This document shows, in pieces, positions 27,216 through 42,200 of a stretch of DNA of 64,000 bases (within the stretch, counting starts at the first letter, position 1; each line of letters starts with the position of its first letter). A model generated the notes under the pieces. It was given only the letters and a program-made list of their open reading frames with translations. It had not been told where the DNA came from and did not search any database. Position numbers and translations under genes: made by a program. The stretch is from Streptomyces fulvorobeus (GTDB lineage Bacteria > Actinomycetota > Actinomycetes > Streptomycetales > Streptomycetaceae). The stretch lies in contig NZ_BLWC01000001.1 of the NCBI RefSeq assembly GCF_013167895.1, positions 6,200,001 through 6,264,000 of the forward strand, in the 5' to 3' direction.

Positions 27216-30200
27216 GACGGACGACCGCGTCCGCCCGGTCCGACCCCGCCCGGAGCGGGTGCCGCTCTCGTCCGCGCAGCGCCGGCTGTGGTTCCTGGAC
27301 GAATTCAACGGCGCGTCGGCCGCCTACAACATCCCGACCGTCCTCCGCCTGGACGGACCGCTGGACGTCCCCGCGCTGCACGCCGCGCTGGGCGACGTGG
27401 TGGACCGGCACGAGACGCTCCGCACCACCCTGCGGCGCGCGGCGGACGACGACGCGGCGGCGGCCGCACCCGAGCAGCACATCGCGCCCCCCGGCGGCCA
27501 CCGGCTCACGATGCCGGTGCTCGATGTCGCCCCCGAAGCGCTCGCCGGGGAGCTGCGCGCCGCCGCGGGCCACGTCTTCGACCTCGCGCGGGACCTTCCG
27601 GCGCGCGCCACGCTCTACCGCACCGGCGAGCAGGAGCACGCCCTGCTGCTGCTGGTCCACCACGTCGCCGCCGACGGCGCGTCGATGGGACCCCTGATCG
27701 GCGACCTCGCCACCGCCTACACGGCCCGGCTCGCGGGACGCGCCCCCGTCCTCCCGCCGCCCGAGGTGACGTACGCCGACTTCTCGCTGTGGGAGCGGGG
27801 GAGCCGGGAGCGCGCCGCCGCGCAGGCCGAGGGGATCGGCTACTGGCGCCGGGCCCTGGCCGGGCTGCCGGACCACATCCGGCTCCCCGCCGACCGCCCC
27901 CGCTCGCAGGAGCCGGTCCGCCGGGGCGGGGTCGCTCGGTTCGAGGTGCCGCCCGCCCTGTACGCCAGGATGGCGGAGCTGGCCGGGAGCGTCGGCGCCA
28001 CCCCGTTCATGGTGCTCCAGAGCGCGATAGCCGTCCTGTTGAGCCGGATGGGGGCCGGATCGGACATCCCGCTCGGCACGCCGGTCGCCGGCCGCCCGGA
28101 CGAGGCGCTCGACGGACTCGTCGGCTGCTTCGTCAACACCGTCGTCCTGCGCACCGACGTCTCGGGCGACCCGACCACGACCGAACTGCTGGCCCGGACG
28201 CGCGACGGCGACCTGGATGCCTTCGCCCATCAGGACGTGCCCTTCGACCGGGTCGTGGACGCGGTCAACCCCGTCCGCTCCACCGCACGGCACCCCCTCT
28301 TCCAGGTCATGCTGATCCTCAACGGCCCCGAGCAGGACCGGGGCCGGGCGCGGTTCCCCCGACTGGCCGACCGCGTCGAGGCGGTGGAGTCGGGGGAGAC
28401 CAAGTTCGACCTCTCCTGGCACTTCACCCACCGCGACGGGCCGGACCGGGCTCTGGAGGGGGCCCTCGTCCACGCCGCCGACCTGTTCGACGCCGCCACC
28501 GCGCACCGGCTCACCGAACGCCTGCTCGACGTCCTGACCGCGATGGTCGACGACCCCGCCCGGCCCGTCGGGACCCTCGACGTCCTCAACGCCGCCGAGC
28601 ACCGCCTCGTGCGTGCGTGGGGGACCGGCACCGCCCGCACCCGTAACAGCCGCCCCGAACCGGTCGCCGCGAGGATCGCCGGCCAAGCCGCCCGCACACC
28701 GGACGCGCCCGCGGTGGTCGAGCCCGGACGGGTCTGGAGCTACGCGGAACTCGACGCCCGCGCCGGCCGGGTGGCCGCGGCCCTGGCCGCACGCGGCGTC
28801 GGCGCCGAGGACCTCGTCGCCGTGCTCCTTCCCCGCGGCGCGGAGCTGGTCGCCACCTTGCTGGGGATCCTGCGGGCCGGCGCCGCCTACCTCCCGCTCG
28901 ACGCCGGACACCCCGCCGACCGCAACCGATGGGCCCTCGCGGACTCCGCCCCGGCTCTGCTGGTGACCGACGCCGAGCGGCTGCGTACGCTCCCCGGAGC
29001 GGCCGGGTGCGCCACGCTGGTCCTGGGCGAGGAGGACGCCGAGAGGGAACTGGCGGCAGGCGCCCCCCTCCCGAAGGACGGCACCCCCTTCCCGAAGCAC
29101 GGCGCCGACCTCGCACGCCCGGTGGCCGGGTACAACGCTGCGTACACGATCTACACCTCCGGTTCGACGGGCCGCCCCAAGGCCGTCGTCGTGACGCGGG
29201 ATGCGCTGGACGCCTTCGTCGAACGTGCCCTGGACACCTACGGCGACGCGCTGAGCGGCGCGGTCCTGCTGCACTCCCCGGTCGCCTTCGACCTCACGGT
29301 CGTCTCCCTCTACGGGCCGCTGGCCGCGGGCGGGCGTATCCAGGTCGGGGACCTCGACGAGTCCGGGATCGCCCAGTGGGAGCGGGAGCGCCCGGCCTTC
29401 GTCAAGGCCACGCCCTCCCACCTCGCGCTGCTGGAGGAGTTCGGCGGCTCCACGGCCCCCGGAACGGTCGTCCTGGCGGGCGAGCAACTCATCGGCGCAC
29501 GGCTGGACCGCTGGCGGACCCGCCACGGCGCCACCACCGTCTTCAACAGTTACGGGCCCACCGAGACCACCGTCAACTGCCTGGAGCACAGGATCACCCC
29601 GGACGCCGACGCGCCCTCGGGACCCGTGCCGGTGGGCCGACCGGTGGCGGGCGTACGGGTGTTGCTCCTCGACGCCCGCCTGCGCCCGGTCGCTCCGGGC
29701 GTGACGGGCGAACTGTACGTCTGCGGGCCCGGCGTCGCCCGCGGATACCGCGACAGGCCGGCCGCCACCGCCGAACGGTTCGTCGCCTGCCCGCAAGGGC
29801 GGCCGGGGGAGCGGATGTACCGCACCGGCGACCTGATGCGCTGGACCGCCGACGGCGAACTGGTCTACGAGGGCCGGGCCGACGCCCAGGTGAAGGTGCG
29901 CGGCTTCCGGGTCGAGCCCGGCGAGGTGGAGGCCGCGCTGCTGGACCTCCCCGGAGTCCGGGAGGCGGCCGTCACTCTCGTGGAAGGGCCGGACGGGACG
30001 CCCGAGCGGGCTGCCGCCCCCGCCCGCCTGGTCGGCTACGTCGTCGGCGCCACCGCCGACCCGGCCGCCCTCCTCGAGCGGCTGCGCGTCCGGTTACCCG
30101 ACCACATGGTGCCCGCCGCCCTCGTGGAACTGGACGCCCTGCCGCTCACCCCGAACGGCAAGCTCGACCGCCGCGCCCTGCCCGCGCCCGACTTCGGCCG

Positions 30201-33200
30201 CCACGCGGGCCGCCGTGCTCCCAGCGGACCGAAGGAAGAACTGCTCTGCGCGCTCTTCGCCGAGGTGCTGGGAGTGCCCGAAGTCGGCGCGGACGACGGC
30301 TTCTTCACCCTCGGCGGCGACAGTATCGTCAGCATCCAGCTCGTCGGCCGCGCCCGCAGAGCAGGACTGCACCTCACTGTGCGCGACCTTTTCGAGCACC
30401 CCACGGCCGCCGGGCTGGCCGCCGCCGCCCGGTCCGCCGGACCGGACGAGGACGCGGACCGCCCCGCGCCGGAGGCGCTCGCCCCGAGCGGGCCGCTGCC
30501 CTACGTCCCGGCCGCGGCGCGGCTCGTCGCCCGGACCGGGTCGATGCGCGCCCGCGGCGCCGACCGCTTCCACCAGTCGGTGGTCCTCACCACCCCCGCG
30601 CACGCGGCAGCCGACGACATCCGGCGCGTGCTCCAGACACTGATCGACCACCACGGGGCGCTGCGCCTGCGCACCGCCGCGGACCGGGACGGATCGCCGG
30701 ACGGCCTGGTGGTGGCCGAACCGGGGACGGTCGCCGCCGCCGACCTGCTGCGCTGCCGCGACGCCGCCGGACTCGAAGGCGCGGCGCTGCGGGAGGCGGT
30801 GGAGCGGGAGACCGAGCACGCACGCGACGCCCTCGACCCGAGCACCGGAGCCGTGCTGCGCGCGGCCTGGCTGGACCGGGGGACGGACCGGGGCGGCCTG
30901 CTGGTCCTGGTGGCCCACCACCTCAGCGTGGACGGCGTCTCCTGGCGCATCCTGGCGGACGACCTCCGCCAGGCATGGACCGCGGCCGCCGTCCCCGCCA
31001 CGACGACGCCCCTGCCGCCGGAGGGCGCCTCCCTGCGGGAGTGGGCCACCCGGATCGCACGACGCGCCACCGAGACCGCCGTGACCGGCCGGCTCCCCCA
31101 CTGGCGCGCGACCCTGGCGGGGCTGGACGACCCGGACGGCGACGTGGTCGCCCTGGAGACGCGGCTCGACCCCGACGCCGACACCCACGGCACGGCACGC
31201 GAGCGCGCGCACAGCCTGCCGCCCGACCTGACCGACGCGCTCGTCCGCACCGCGCCCGCGGCGCTCCGCGCGGACACCGGCGAACTGCTCCTGGCCGCCT
31301 ACGCGCTGGCCGCGTCGCGGACCTTGGGCGACCGGCCCGTGTTCGTGGTGGAGACCGAGGGCCACGGCCGCCAGGACGCGCTCCTGCCCGGCATCGACCT
31401 CTCCCGCACCGTGGGCTGGTTCACGTCGGTCCACCCGGTGCGCCTGCGGCCCGGATCCGGGGCCGCACGGCTGCTGAAGGAGACCAAGGAGCGGCTGCGC
31501 ACCGTGCCGGAGGCCGGTCTCGGCCACGACCTGCTCCGCCGCGGCGGCGCGGCGTCCCCCCTGGGGGAGGGCGGCCGGGAGCTGCCCCGCCCGCAGTTCG
31601 GCTTCAACTATCTCGGCCGGGTCACCGTGGCCGAAACCCTCACCGCCGGGAGTACGGAGCCCTCCGGGGCACGGAGCCAGCCGGGGGCGCAGAGTCCGCC
31701 GGGGCCTGGGCGTTCGCGGGCCACAGCGTCGTCCCGCAGCCGCCCGAACTGCCGCTCGCGCACGAGGTGGAGCTGACCGTCCTCCTGGAGGACGGCCCGC
31801 GGGGACCGGTCCTCGCGGCGCGCTGGAACGCCTCCGCCCGCTGCCTGTCCGAGGCGCGGCTCACCGCGCTGGCACAGGAGTGGGAGAAGGCGCTGCACGA
31901 GCTGACCGCCCTGGCCGGCGCCGCCGGGAGCGCCGGCCTGATCCCCTCGGAGACCGGCGCGGGCGACCTTGACCAGGACGGGATCGAGGAGTGCGAGGCG
32001 GCGGCGGACTTCGAGATCGCCGACCTGCTCGCACTCGCGCCCGCCCAGGAGGGGCTGCTCTTCCACAGCACCTTCGACGACGCGGCGGAGGACGTCTACG
32101 TCGGCCAGTTGGCGCTGGAGTTCCACGGCGAGCTGTCGAGCGCCCGTATGCGGGAGGCCGCCCGGCACGTCCTCGACCGGCACGACGTGCTGCGCGCGGC
32201 GTTCCTCCAGCGCCGCTCCGGCGAGTGGAGCCAGGCGATCGCCGCCCGGACGCCGGTGCCCTGGGAGGAGCACGACCTGTCCGCCCTGACCGGGGAGGAG
32301 CGGCAGCGGCGGCTGGACGCGCTGCTGGCCGGGCAGCGCACCCGCCGGTTCGACCTCGCACGGCCGCCGCTGATGCGCTTCCTGCTCGTACGGATGGCGG
32401 CGGACCGGCACGTGCTGGCCCTGACCAATCACCACCTGGTACTGGACGGCTGGTCGCTGCCGCTGGTGGTGCGCGACCTCATGGCCCTGTACGGGGCGGA
32501 CGGCGCCGCCCTGCCCGCCGCACGGCCGTACCGCGACTACCTCGCCTGGCTCGCCGGGCAGGACGCCGACACGGCCCTCGCCGCGTGGGAACAGGCGCTC
32601 GCCGGGCTCCAGCCCTCGCTGATCGCCCCGGACGCCCCCCGCGACGGTGCGGCCCCGCTCCCGTACCACCGCACCATGGACCCCGATGTCGTGTCCCGCC
32701 TCACCGCCTGGGCCCGCCGCCTGGGCGTCACGCTCAACTCGGTGGCCGAGACCGCGTGGGGGCTCCTCCTGGGCCGGCTCACCGGCCGGGACGACGTGAG
32801 TTTCGGCATCGCGGCTTCCGGCCGCCCCACCGACCTGCCCGGCGCGGGGGAGATCGTCGGCCTGCTGATGAACACCGTGCCGGTGCGCGTCGTCCTGGAC
32901 CCCGCCGAACCGCTGGAAGCACTCGTCCGGCGCGTGCAGCGGGAGCAGGCCGCCCTCCTGGACCACCAGTTCCTCCCCCTGGCGCAGGTGCAGCAGCGAC
33001 TCGGGGCGGGCGACCTCTTCGACACCACGCTCGTCTTCGAGAACTACCCGCTGGATGCCGCCGACGGCCTGGGCGGGGGCGACGGGCTCCGGCTGCACGG
33101 GGCGCGCGGCCACGACGGCAACCACTACCCCCTCAGCGTCACCATCGGCCCCGCCCCCGACCTCCAACTCCGCTTCATCCACCGCCCCGACCTCTTCACA

Positions 33201-36200
33201 CCCCAGTGGGTGGAGGACCTGGCGGCGCGGTTCGAGCAGGTGCTCGACGCCATGGCGACGTCCGGCGACACCCCGGCGGGCCGGCTGGACGTCCTGCTGC
33301 CGGGCGAACACGACACGCTGCTGGGCGACTGGGCGCGCGGTGAGGCGGCGAGCGCACGGGAATGCCCCGTCGCCCTGCTTGAGGAGCAGGTCGACCGCAC
33401 CCCCGACGCCCTCGCGCTGGTCGAGGGCGGTGACGGCGGAGCCAACCTGAGCTACGCCGAGTTCGACGCCCGCGCCAACCGCATGGCGCGCTTCCTCATC
33501 GCCCGCGGGCTCGGGGCCGAGGACCTGGTCGGCCTGGTCTTCCCGCGCGGCGCCGACCTGCTCACCGGAGTGTGGGGGGCGCTCAAGGCCGGAGCGGCCT
33601 ACCTGCCGGTGGACGTGGACTACCCGGCCGAACGGATCGGGCTGCTCCTCGGCGACGGGAACCCCGCCCTCGTCCTGACCACCTCCGCCCACGCCCACCT
33701 GGTGCCCGAGGCGCCGGGGCGAAAGATCCTCTGCGTCGACCTGCCCGGCCCCGCGGACGAACTCGCCCGCGCCCCCGAGGGGAGGGTGGCCGACCGGGAG
33801 CGGCCGCGCCCGGTCGGAGCCGACACCCTCGCCTACGTGCTCTACACCTCCGGCTCCACCGGCCGCCCCAAGGGCGTGGCTGTCAGCCGGGGTTCGCTGG
33901 CCGCGCACGCCGTCCGCTCCCGCGACCGCTACCCGGACGCGGCCGGGGTGTCGCTGCTGCACTCCCCGGTCGCGTTCGACCTGACGGTGACCGCCCTGTT
34001 CACCACGCTGATCTCCGGCGGGACCCTCCTCCTCGCGGAGCTGGACGAACACGCCCAGGGCTCCGGCGTCACCTTCGTCAAGGGCACGCCCTCCCACGTC
34101 GCCCTCCTGGAGGAACTGCCCGGCGTCCTCGACGCCACCGGCGAGCGCCCCGGCACGCTCGTGCTCGGCGGCGAACCGCTCACCGGTGAGATGCTGGAGC
34201 GCTGGCGCGCACGCCACCCGAGGGCCAGAGTCTTCAACGACTACGGGCCGTCGGAGACCAGCGTCAACTGCTCCGACCTGCTCTTCGAACCCGGTGACGA
34301 GGTGCCGGACGGCCTGCTGCCGATCGGGCGCCCGCTGCCAGGCAACCACATGTTCGTCCTCGACCACCTGCTCCAGCCCGTGCCGGTCGGCGTCGTCGGG
34401 GAGATCTACGTCTCCGGCGTCGGCGTGGCCCGCGGCTACCACGGGCGGCCCGGCCTGACCGCCGAGCGCTTCCTGCCCTGCCCGTTCGACGAGCCGGGCG
34501 CCCGGATGTACCGCACGGGGGACCTGGGGCGCTGGCGGCCCGACGGGATCATGGAGTGCCTGGGCCGCACCGACGACCAGGTCAAGGTGCGCGGCTTCCG
34601 GGTGGAGCTGGGCGAGGTGGAAGCCGCCCTCGCCACCCGCGCCGACGTCGCCCGCGCCACCGTCGTCGTACGCGAGGACGAGCCGGGGGACAGGCGGCTG
34701 ACGGGCTACGTGGTCCCCGAAGGCGGACCGGCCGCGGGCTTCGACCCGGCGGCCGCCCTGCGCGACCTCGCCGCGACACTTCCGCCGTACATGGTCCCGG
34801 CCGCGATCGTGGTCCTGCCCGAGCTGCCGCGTACCGAGAACGGCAAGCTCGACCGCAGGGCGCTGCCCGCGCCCGAGTACGGCACCGCCTCCGCGGGGCG
34901 GGCACCGCGCACCGCCGCCGAGACCGCCCTGTGCGCCCTGTTCGCCGAAGTGCTCGGCGTGCCCGAGACCACCCTGGACGACGACTTCTTCGCCCTGGGC
35001 GGCCACTCCCTGCTCGCCGTCCGGCTCGCCGGCCGCATCCGGGCCGAACTCGGACTGCGGCTCGACATCCGGACGATCTTCGACCACCGCACCGTCGCGG
35101 ACCTCCTCGCCGATCCGCAGATCGCCGCCCAGCTCACCCGTGGCGAGACCCCCGGCACGCGAGTCCCGGCGCCGCCCGCGCCGGACACCGACCCGCAGGC
35201 GCGGCCCGAGCCACACCGCGACCCGCAGGCGCGGCCAGAGCGGCTGCCGCTGTCGCCCGCCCAGCGCAGGCTGTGGTTCCTCAACCGCTACGACAGGGAG
35301 GCCGGCGGCTACCACATCAGCGTCGCGCTGCGGCTCACCGGCGACCTCGACGTCGACGCCCTGCACGCGGCACTGGGCGACCTGACCGCCCGGCACGAGA
35401 GCCTGCGCACCGTCTTCCGCGAAGACGAGCAGGGGCCGCACCAGGTCGTCCTGGCCGCAGGGGTCCCGTCCGCACCGGCCCTCGTCCCCGCCGCCCACCG
35501 ACTCGACGCCCTGGTGCGCGAAGCCGTCCGCCGCCCCTTCGACCTGGCCGTCGACACCCCGCTGCGGCACACCCTGTTCACGCTCCCGGAAGGCGAGCGC
35601 GTCCTGCTCCTGGTCATCCACCACATCGCCGCCGACGGCTGGTCGATGGGGCCGCTGGCACGGGACCTGGCCGCCGCCTACCGCGCCCGCGCCGCCGGCC
35701 GCGCGCCCCGCTGGCCGACCCCGGCCCCCAGCCCCGCCGCCCACCTGCTCGGACAGCACCGCGACGCCGGGGACGACGCGGGCGATCCGGTGGACCGCCG
35801 CGTCGCCCACTGGGCCGAGGAGCTGCGCGGACTGCCCGACGAACTCGCGCTGCCCTACGACCGGCCGCGCCCGACGACGCCCCCCGCCTACGCCGAGCGG
35901 GTCGCCTTCCGTGTCGACGCCGGACTGTACCGGGACGTGCGGGCGCTGGCGGCCCGTCACCGGGCCACCCCGTTCATGGTCCTCCACGCCGCCCTGGCCG
36001 CCCTGTGGCACCGGCTCGGCGCCGGCGCCGACATCCCCGTGGGCACCCCGTCGGCGGGCCGCGACCGGCCCGAGACCGCCGACCTCGTCGGCTTCCTGGT
36101 CAACACCCTGGTCCTGCGCACGGACACCTCCGGGGACCCGGCCTTCGCCGAACTGCTTGACCGGGTGCGCGAGACCGACCTGCGGGCCTACACCCACCAG

Positions 36201-39200
36201 GACGTGCCCTTCGAGCGGCTGGTGGAGGCGGTCAACCCCGCCCGCTCGCCCAGCAGGCACCCGCTCGTGCAGACGATGCTCACCTTCGACAACGCGGCCG
36301 AGGGAGCGCTCGACCACCTCCTGGACCTGCCGGGAGTGCGCGTGGAACTGCTGCCGACCGCCGAGGGCACCGCCCACACCGACGTCGAACTGACCTTCAC
36401 CGAAAGCACGGCCGCCGCGGACGGGACCGGGCTCGACGCGTCCCTGCGCTACCGCCCCGACCTGTTCGACCGCACGACCGCGCGGTCCCTGGCGGAGCGG
36501 TTCGTGGCGCTGCTGCGCACCGTGACGCGCGAGCCCGGCCTGCGGCTCGGGCAGCTCGACGTCACCACCGCCGAGGAGCGCCGGCGCCTTGCCGAGGCCG
36601 ACGCCGCCGCACGGGCGCGGGCCGCCACCGCTGTCGCCCACCTGCCCGCCCTGTTCGCCGCCTCCGCCGGTCGCGCGCCCTCCGTCCCCGCCCTCACTGA
36701 CGGCGGGACGACCCTGGACTACGCGGAACTCGACGCCCGGTCCAACCGCCTGGCCCGCGCCCTGCTCGGACTCGGAGTGGGACCGGAGGACTTCGTCGCC
36801 CTGGCGGTGCCCCGCTCAGCGGACCTGGTGGTGGCCGTGCTCGCCGTGCTGAAGTCGGGCGCCGCCTACCTCGCCGTCGACCCCGACCACCCGGCCGAGC
36901 GCACCTCGTACATCCTCCACGACTGCCAGCCGGTCGCCGTTCTCTCCACGACCGCCGTCCGCGAGGCCCTGCACGGCACGGTGGGCGAGGCGGTCGGCGG
37001 GGTCCCGTGGCTCCTGCTCGACGCGTCCCCGGCCGGCGGCGCGGCGGGCGACCTCTCGGCCGCTCCGGTCACCGACGCCGACCGCCGGGCCCCCCTGCTC
37101 CCCGACCACCCGGCCTACACCATCTACACCTCCGGATCGACCGGGCGGCCCAAGGGCGTGGTCGTCAGCCACGCCAACGTCTCACGGCTGCTGGCCGCCT
37201 GCCGCGCGGCCGTGGACTTCGGGCCCGACGACGTCTGGACGCTCTTCCACTCCAGCGCCTTCGACTTCTCGGTGTGGGAGATGTGGGGGCCCCTGGCGCA
37301 CGGCGGCCGGCTGGTCGTCGTCCCGCAGGACGTGGCCAGATCCCCCGGCGACCTCCTGGAGCTGCTGGGCCGCGAGCGCGTCACGGTGCTCAGCCAGACG
37401 CCCTCCGCCTTCCTCCAGCTCCTGCGGGCGGAGTCCGACCTCGGCGTCCCCCCGCGGACCACCGCCGCCCTGCGGTACGTCGTCTTCGGCGGGGAAGCGC
37501 TGGACCCCGCCCAACTCGCCCCCTGGCGAGGCCGCCCGGTCCGCCTGGTCAACATGTACGGGATCACCGAGACGACCGTCCACGTCACCCACCTGGAGCT
37601 GGACGACGCCGCCGTGGAGCGCGGCGGCAGCCCGATCGGCACGCCCCTGAACGACCTGCGCGCGTACGTGCTCGACCAGGGGCTGCTCCCCGTGCCGACG
37701 GGCGTCGTCGGCGAGCTGTACGTCGCCGGCCCCGGCCTGGCCCGCGGATACCGCCGCCGCCCCGGCCTGAGCGCCACCCGCTTCGTCGCCGACCCGTTCG
37801 ACACCGGTGGCCGGATGTACCGGACCGGCGACCTCGTCCGGCGCACCCAGGACGGCGGCCTCCACTACGTCGGCCGGTCCGACTCCCAGGTCAAACTGCG
37901 CGGCTACCGCATCGAGCCCGGCGAGATCGAAGCCGCCGCCCGCCGTCACCCGGGCATCGCCCAGGCGGCGGCCGCCGTGCTCGGCGAAGGCCCGGACGAC
38001 CGGTACCTGGTCTGCTACGCAGTGCCGGCGGCCGACGTCGACCCCGACCCGCACGAGGTGCGCGCCCACCTGGCCGACGCCCTGCCCGGCTACATGGTCC
38101 CCGCCGCCGTGGTGCTGCTGCCCGCCCTGCCGCTGACCTCCAACGGCAAGCTCGACCGGGCGGCGCTGCCCGCCCCCGACCGGGCGGCGTGGGCCACCGG
38201 CGGCGCCCCGGCCGGACCGCGCGAGGAAGCGCTCTGCGCCGCCTTCGCCGCCGTCCTCGGCGTCCAGGAGGTCAGCCGCGACGCCGACTTCTTCGCCCTG
38301 GGCGGCCACTCCCTGTCGGCGGTCCGGCTCATCAGCCGGATCAGGTCGGCGCTCGGCGTGGAGATCGGCATCCGCACGCTCTTCGAGGCGCCCACGCCCG
38401 CCGCGCTGTCCCGACGGCTGGACGCGGCCGGGACCGGACGGCCCCCCCTCCTCCCGCGACGGCGGCCGGACCGCCTCCCGCTCTCCTCCGCCCAGCGCAG
38501 GCTGTGGTTCCTCGGAGAACTGGAAGGACCGAGCGCCACCTACAACATCCCGCTCGCCCTGCGGCTGCGCGGCCCCCTCGACGTCGGCGCCCTGCGCACC
38601 GCCCTGGCCGACGTGGTGGGCCGGCACGAGGCACTGCGCACCGTCTTCCCGGCCGAGAACGGCGCCCCCCACCAGCACGTGGTCGCGCCCGAACAGGCCG
38701 CGCCCGCCCTCGACGTCGTGGACGTCACCGAGAAGGAGCTGCCCGCCGCCCTCGCCGACGCGCGCGGACACGCGTTCACGCTCACCGAGGACCTTCCGCT
38801 GCGGGCCGTACTGCTGCGCACCGGGCCCGACGACCACGTACTCTCCCTCGTCCTCCACCACATCGCCGGCGACGGCTGGTCCCTGGCCCCGCTCGCCCGC
38901 GACCTGAGCACCGCCTACACCGCACGGCGGGAGGGCCGCGCCCCCAGTGGCGGCCCCTGCCGGTGCAGTACGCCGACTACACCCTCTGGAAGCAGGAGCT
39001 GCTCGGCGCGGCGGACGACCCCGACAGCCTCTTCGCCCGCCAACTCGCCTACTGGCGCGACGCGCTGGACGGCGCGCCGGAACAGATCGAGCTGCCCACC
39101 GACCGGCCGCGCCCCGCCATGGAGAGCCACCGCGGCGCGATCCACCGCTTCACCCTGCCCGCCCCGCTGCGCGACCGGCTGCGCGCCCTGGCGCACTCCC

Positions 39201-42200
39201 GGCAGGCGACCCTGTTCATGGCCCTGCAGGCCGGTCTCGCCGCGCTGTTCGCCACACTGGGGGCCGGACGGGACATCGTCCTCGGCACCCCGGTCGCCGG
39301 CCGCGGCGACGAGGCGGCCGACGACCTCGTCGGCTTCTTCGTCAACACCCTGGCGCTCCGCACCGACCTCGGCGGCGACCCCACCTTCGAGGAACTGCTC
39401 GACCGCGTCCGGGACGCCGACCTGTCCGCCTTCGCCCACCAGGACATACCGTTCGAGCAACTGGTGGAGGCGCTCAACCCCACCCGATCCCTCGCCCGGC
39501 ACCCCGTCTTCCAGGTGTTGCTGGCCCTCCAGAACAACGAGCACGGCGAGGCCGTCATGCCCGGCCTTGAGGTCACCGTCGAACGCCCCGCCCAGGCGGC
39601 GGCCAAGTACGACCTCTTCGTCAACCTCGTCGAGTCCCGGAACGAGGACGACGGCGCGACCGCCGTCGAGGGCGCGGTCGAGTACGCCACCGACCTCTTC
39701 GACGCCCGCACCGTCGCCCGACTGACGGAGCGCTACCACGAGCTGCTCCTGGCCGCCGTCGAGGAGCCCACGACACGGCTCAGCCGGATGCCCGTGCTCA
39801 ACGCGGCCGAACGCGGCGGACTCGCGGCCGAATGGGACGCCGCCGCCGCGGGCCCGGCCGAGGACCTGATCGGCCTCTTCCGCGCCCGCGCCGCCGGGAC
39901 GCCGGACGCGGTGGCGGTCCGCAGCGGCGGGGACAGTCTCACCTACGCCCAGCTCGACGAGCGGTCCTGCCGGGTCGCGGCCGCCCTCGCCGGGCACGGC
40001 GCCGGCCCCGAGAGCCGGGTCGCGGTGTGCCTGCCGCGCACCGCCGACCTGGTGGTCGCCCTGCTCGGCGTCCTGCGGGCCGGCGCCGCCTACGTACCGC
40101 TGGACCCGGAGTACCCGGACGAGCGCATCGCCGCCATCCTGGCCGACACCCGCCCGGCCGCGCTGCTCACCACGGCGGACTGCCGCCCCGCGATCACCGA
40201 GGCCGTGACCGCCGTCGGCGGAGCCGTCCTCGTCGCGGCCGACGCCGCACACGGCGCCGGACCCGTGCCCGAGGTCTTCGCCGCGCTGCCCGACCAGGCC
40301 GCGTACGTCCTGCACACCTCGGGCTCCACCGGACGCCCCAAGGGCGTCGTCGTCAGCCGCGGCAACCTCGCCAACCTCCTGGCCGACATGCGGGACCGGC
40401 TGCGCCCCACCGCCGACGACCGGCTGGTGGCGGTCACCACGGTCAGCTTCGACATCGCCGCACTGGAACTCTTCCTTCCGCTGGTCAGCGGCGCCGGACT
40501 GGTCCTGGCCGACCGCGATGCCGCACGGGACCCCGAGGCGCTGGCCGCGCTGCTCACCGCGAGCGGTGCCACGATCCTCCAGGCCACCCCGACCACCTGG
40601 CAGTTGCTGGCCGAGACCGCCCCCGACGCCCTGCGCGGGCTGCGCAAGCTGGTGGGCGGCGAAGCCCTCCCCGCCTCCCTGGCCTCCCGACTGCGCGACC
40701 TGGGCGGCGAACTCGTCAACGTCTACGGGCCCACCGAGACCACCATCTGGTCCACCGCAGCCCACCTCGACCGGGTCACCGGGAGCGCCCCGCCCATCGG
40801 CCGGGCGCTGCGCGCCACCCGTGCCTACGTGCTGGACGAGTGGCTGAACCCGCGCCCCGAAGGCGTACCCGGCGAGCTGTACCTGGCCGGCGCCGGCGTG
40901 GCCCGCGGCTACCTGGGTCGCGGCGGCCTGACCGCGGAGCGCTTCACCGCCGACCCCTTCGGCGCGCCGGGCAGCCGGATGTACCGCACGGGCGACCTGG
41001 CCCGCCGCCGCGCGGACGGGGAGCTGGAATTCCTCGGACGCACCGACCACCAGGTCAAGGTCAGGGGCTTCCGTATCGAGCTGGGCGAGATCGAGACGGC
41101 CCTCGGCGCGCACCCGCACGTGGCCGGGGCCGTCGTGGTTGCCCGCGCCGCCCCCGGCGCGGCCCCCGTGCCGGGCGACCGCGCGGGCGACCCGGCCCCG
41201 CGGCGACTGGTGGCCTACGTGGTCCCCGAGTCCCACCGCGCCGCCCCCGACGACAGCCAGGAGCAGAACCGGCTCGACGAGTGGCGGGAGGCGTACGACA
41301 CCCTCTACGGCGGCTCGGCGCCCGCCCCCCTCGGCCAGGACTTCGGGATCTGGCGGAGCAGTGACGACGGGCAGCCCATCCCCCTGGACGAGATGCTCCA
41401 GTGGCGGGCGGCCACGGTGGACCGCATCCGGGCGCTGCGGCCCGCGCGGCTGCTGGAGATCGGGGTCGGCACCGGGCTGCTGCTGTCGGAACTGGCGGAG
41501 GACTGCACCGCGTACCACGGGACCGACCTGTCCGCACGGGCGATCGAGACGCTGCGCGAGCAGGTCGCCGCGGAACCCGCGCTGAAGGAGAAGGTCGAGC
41601 TGCACGTCCGCCCGGCCCACGACTTCAGCGGTCTGCGCCGGGGCTTCTACGACACCGTCGTGCTCAACTCCGTCGTCCAGTACTTCCCCGACGCCGACTA
41701 CCTCACCCGCGTGCTGCGCGGCGCGCTCGACCTGCTCGCCCCCGGCGGACGGCTCTTCGTCGGCGACGTCCGCAGCCTGGCGCTGCTGCGAGCCTTCCGC
41801 GCCTCGGTGGAGACCGGCAACGCCGCCGTCTCCGAAACCCCCGTCGCGGTACTGGCCGCCGCCGGCCGCAGGACCGCCGCGGAGAACGAACTCGTCATCG
41901 CCCCCGACTACTTCGCGCGGCTACGGCGGGAGGCCGGCGAACCGCTCCTCCTGGACGTGCGCGTCCGGCGCGGAAGGCCGTACAACGAGCTGACCCGCTA
42001 CCGCTACGACGTCCTGCTGGCCAAACCGGGGGCCGGAACCGCGCCCCCGCCGCGCCCCCGGCCACCGAGCTGCGCTGGGCGCCGGAGGACGGCGACGGGA
42101 CGCGGCTCGCCGAGATCTGCGCGGCGCACCCCGGCGCGCTGCGCGTCACCGCGATCCCCAACGCCCGCGTGCGGCGCGAGACCGCCGCCCTCGCCGCCCT

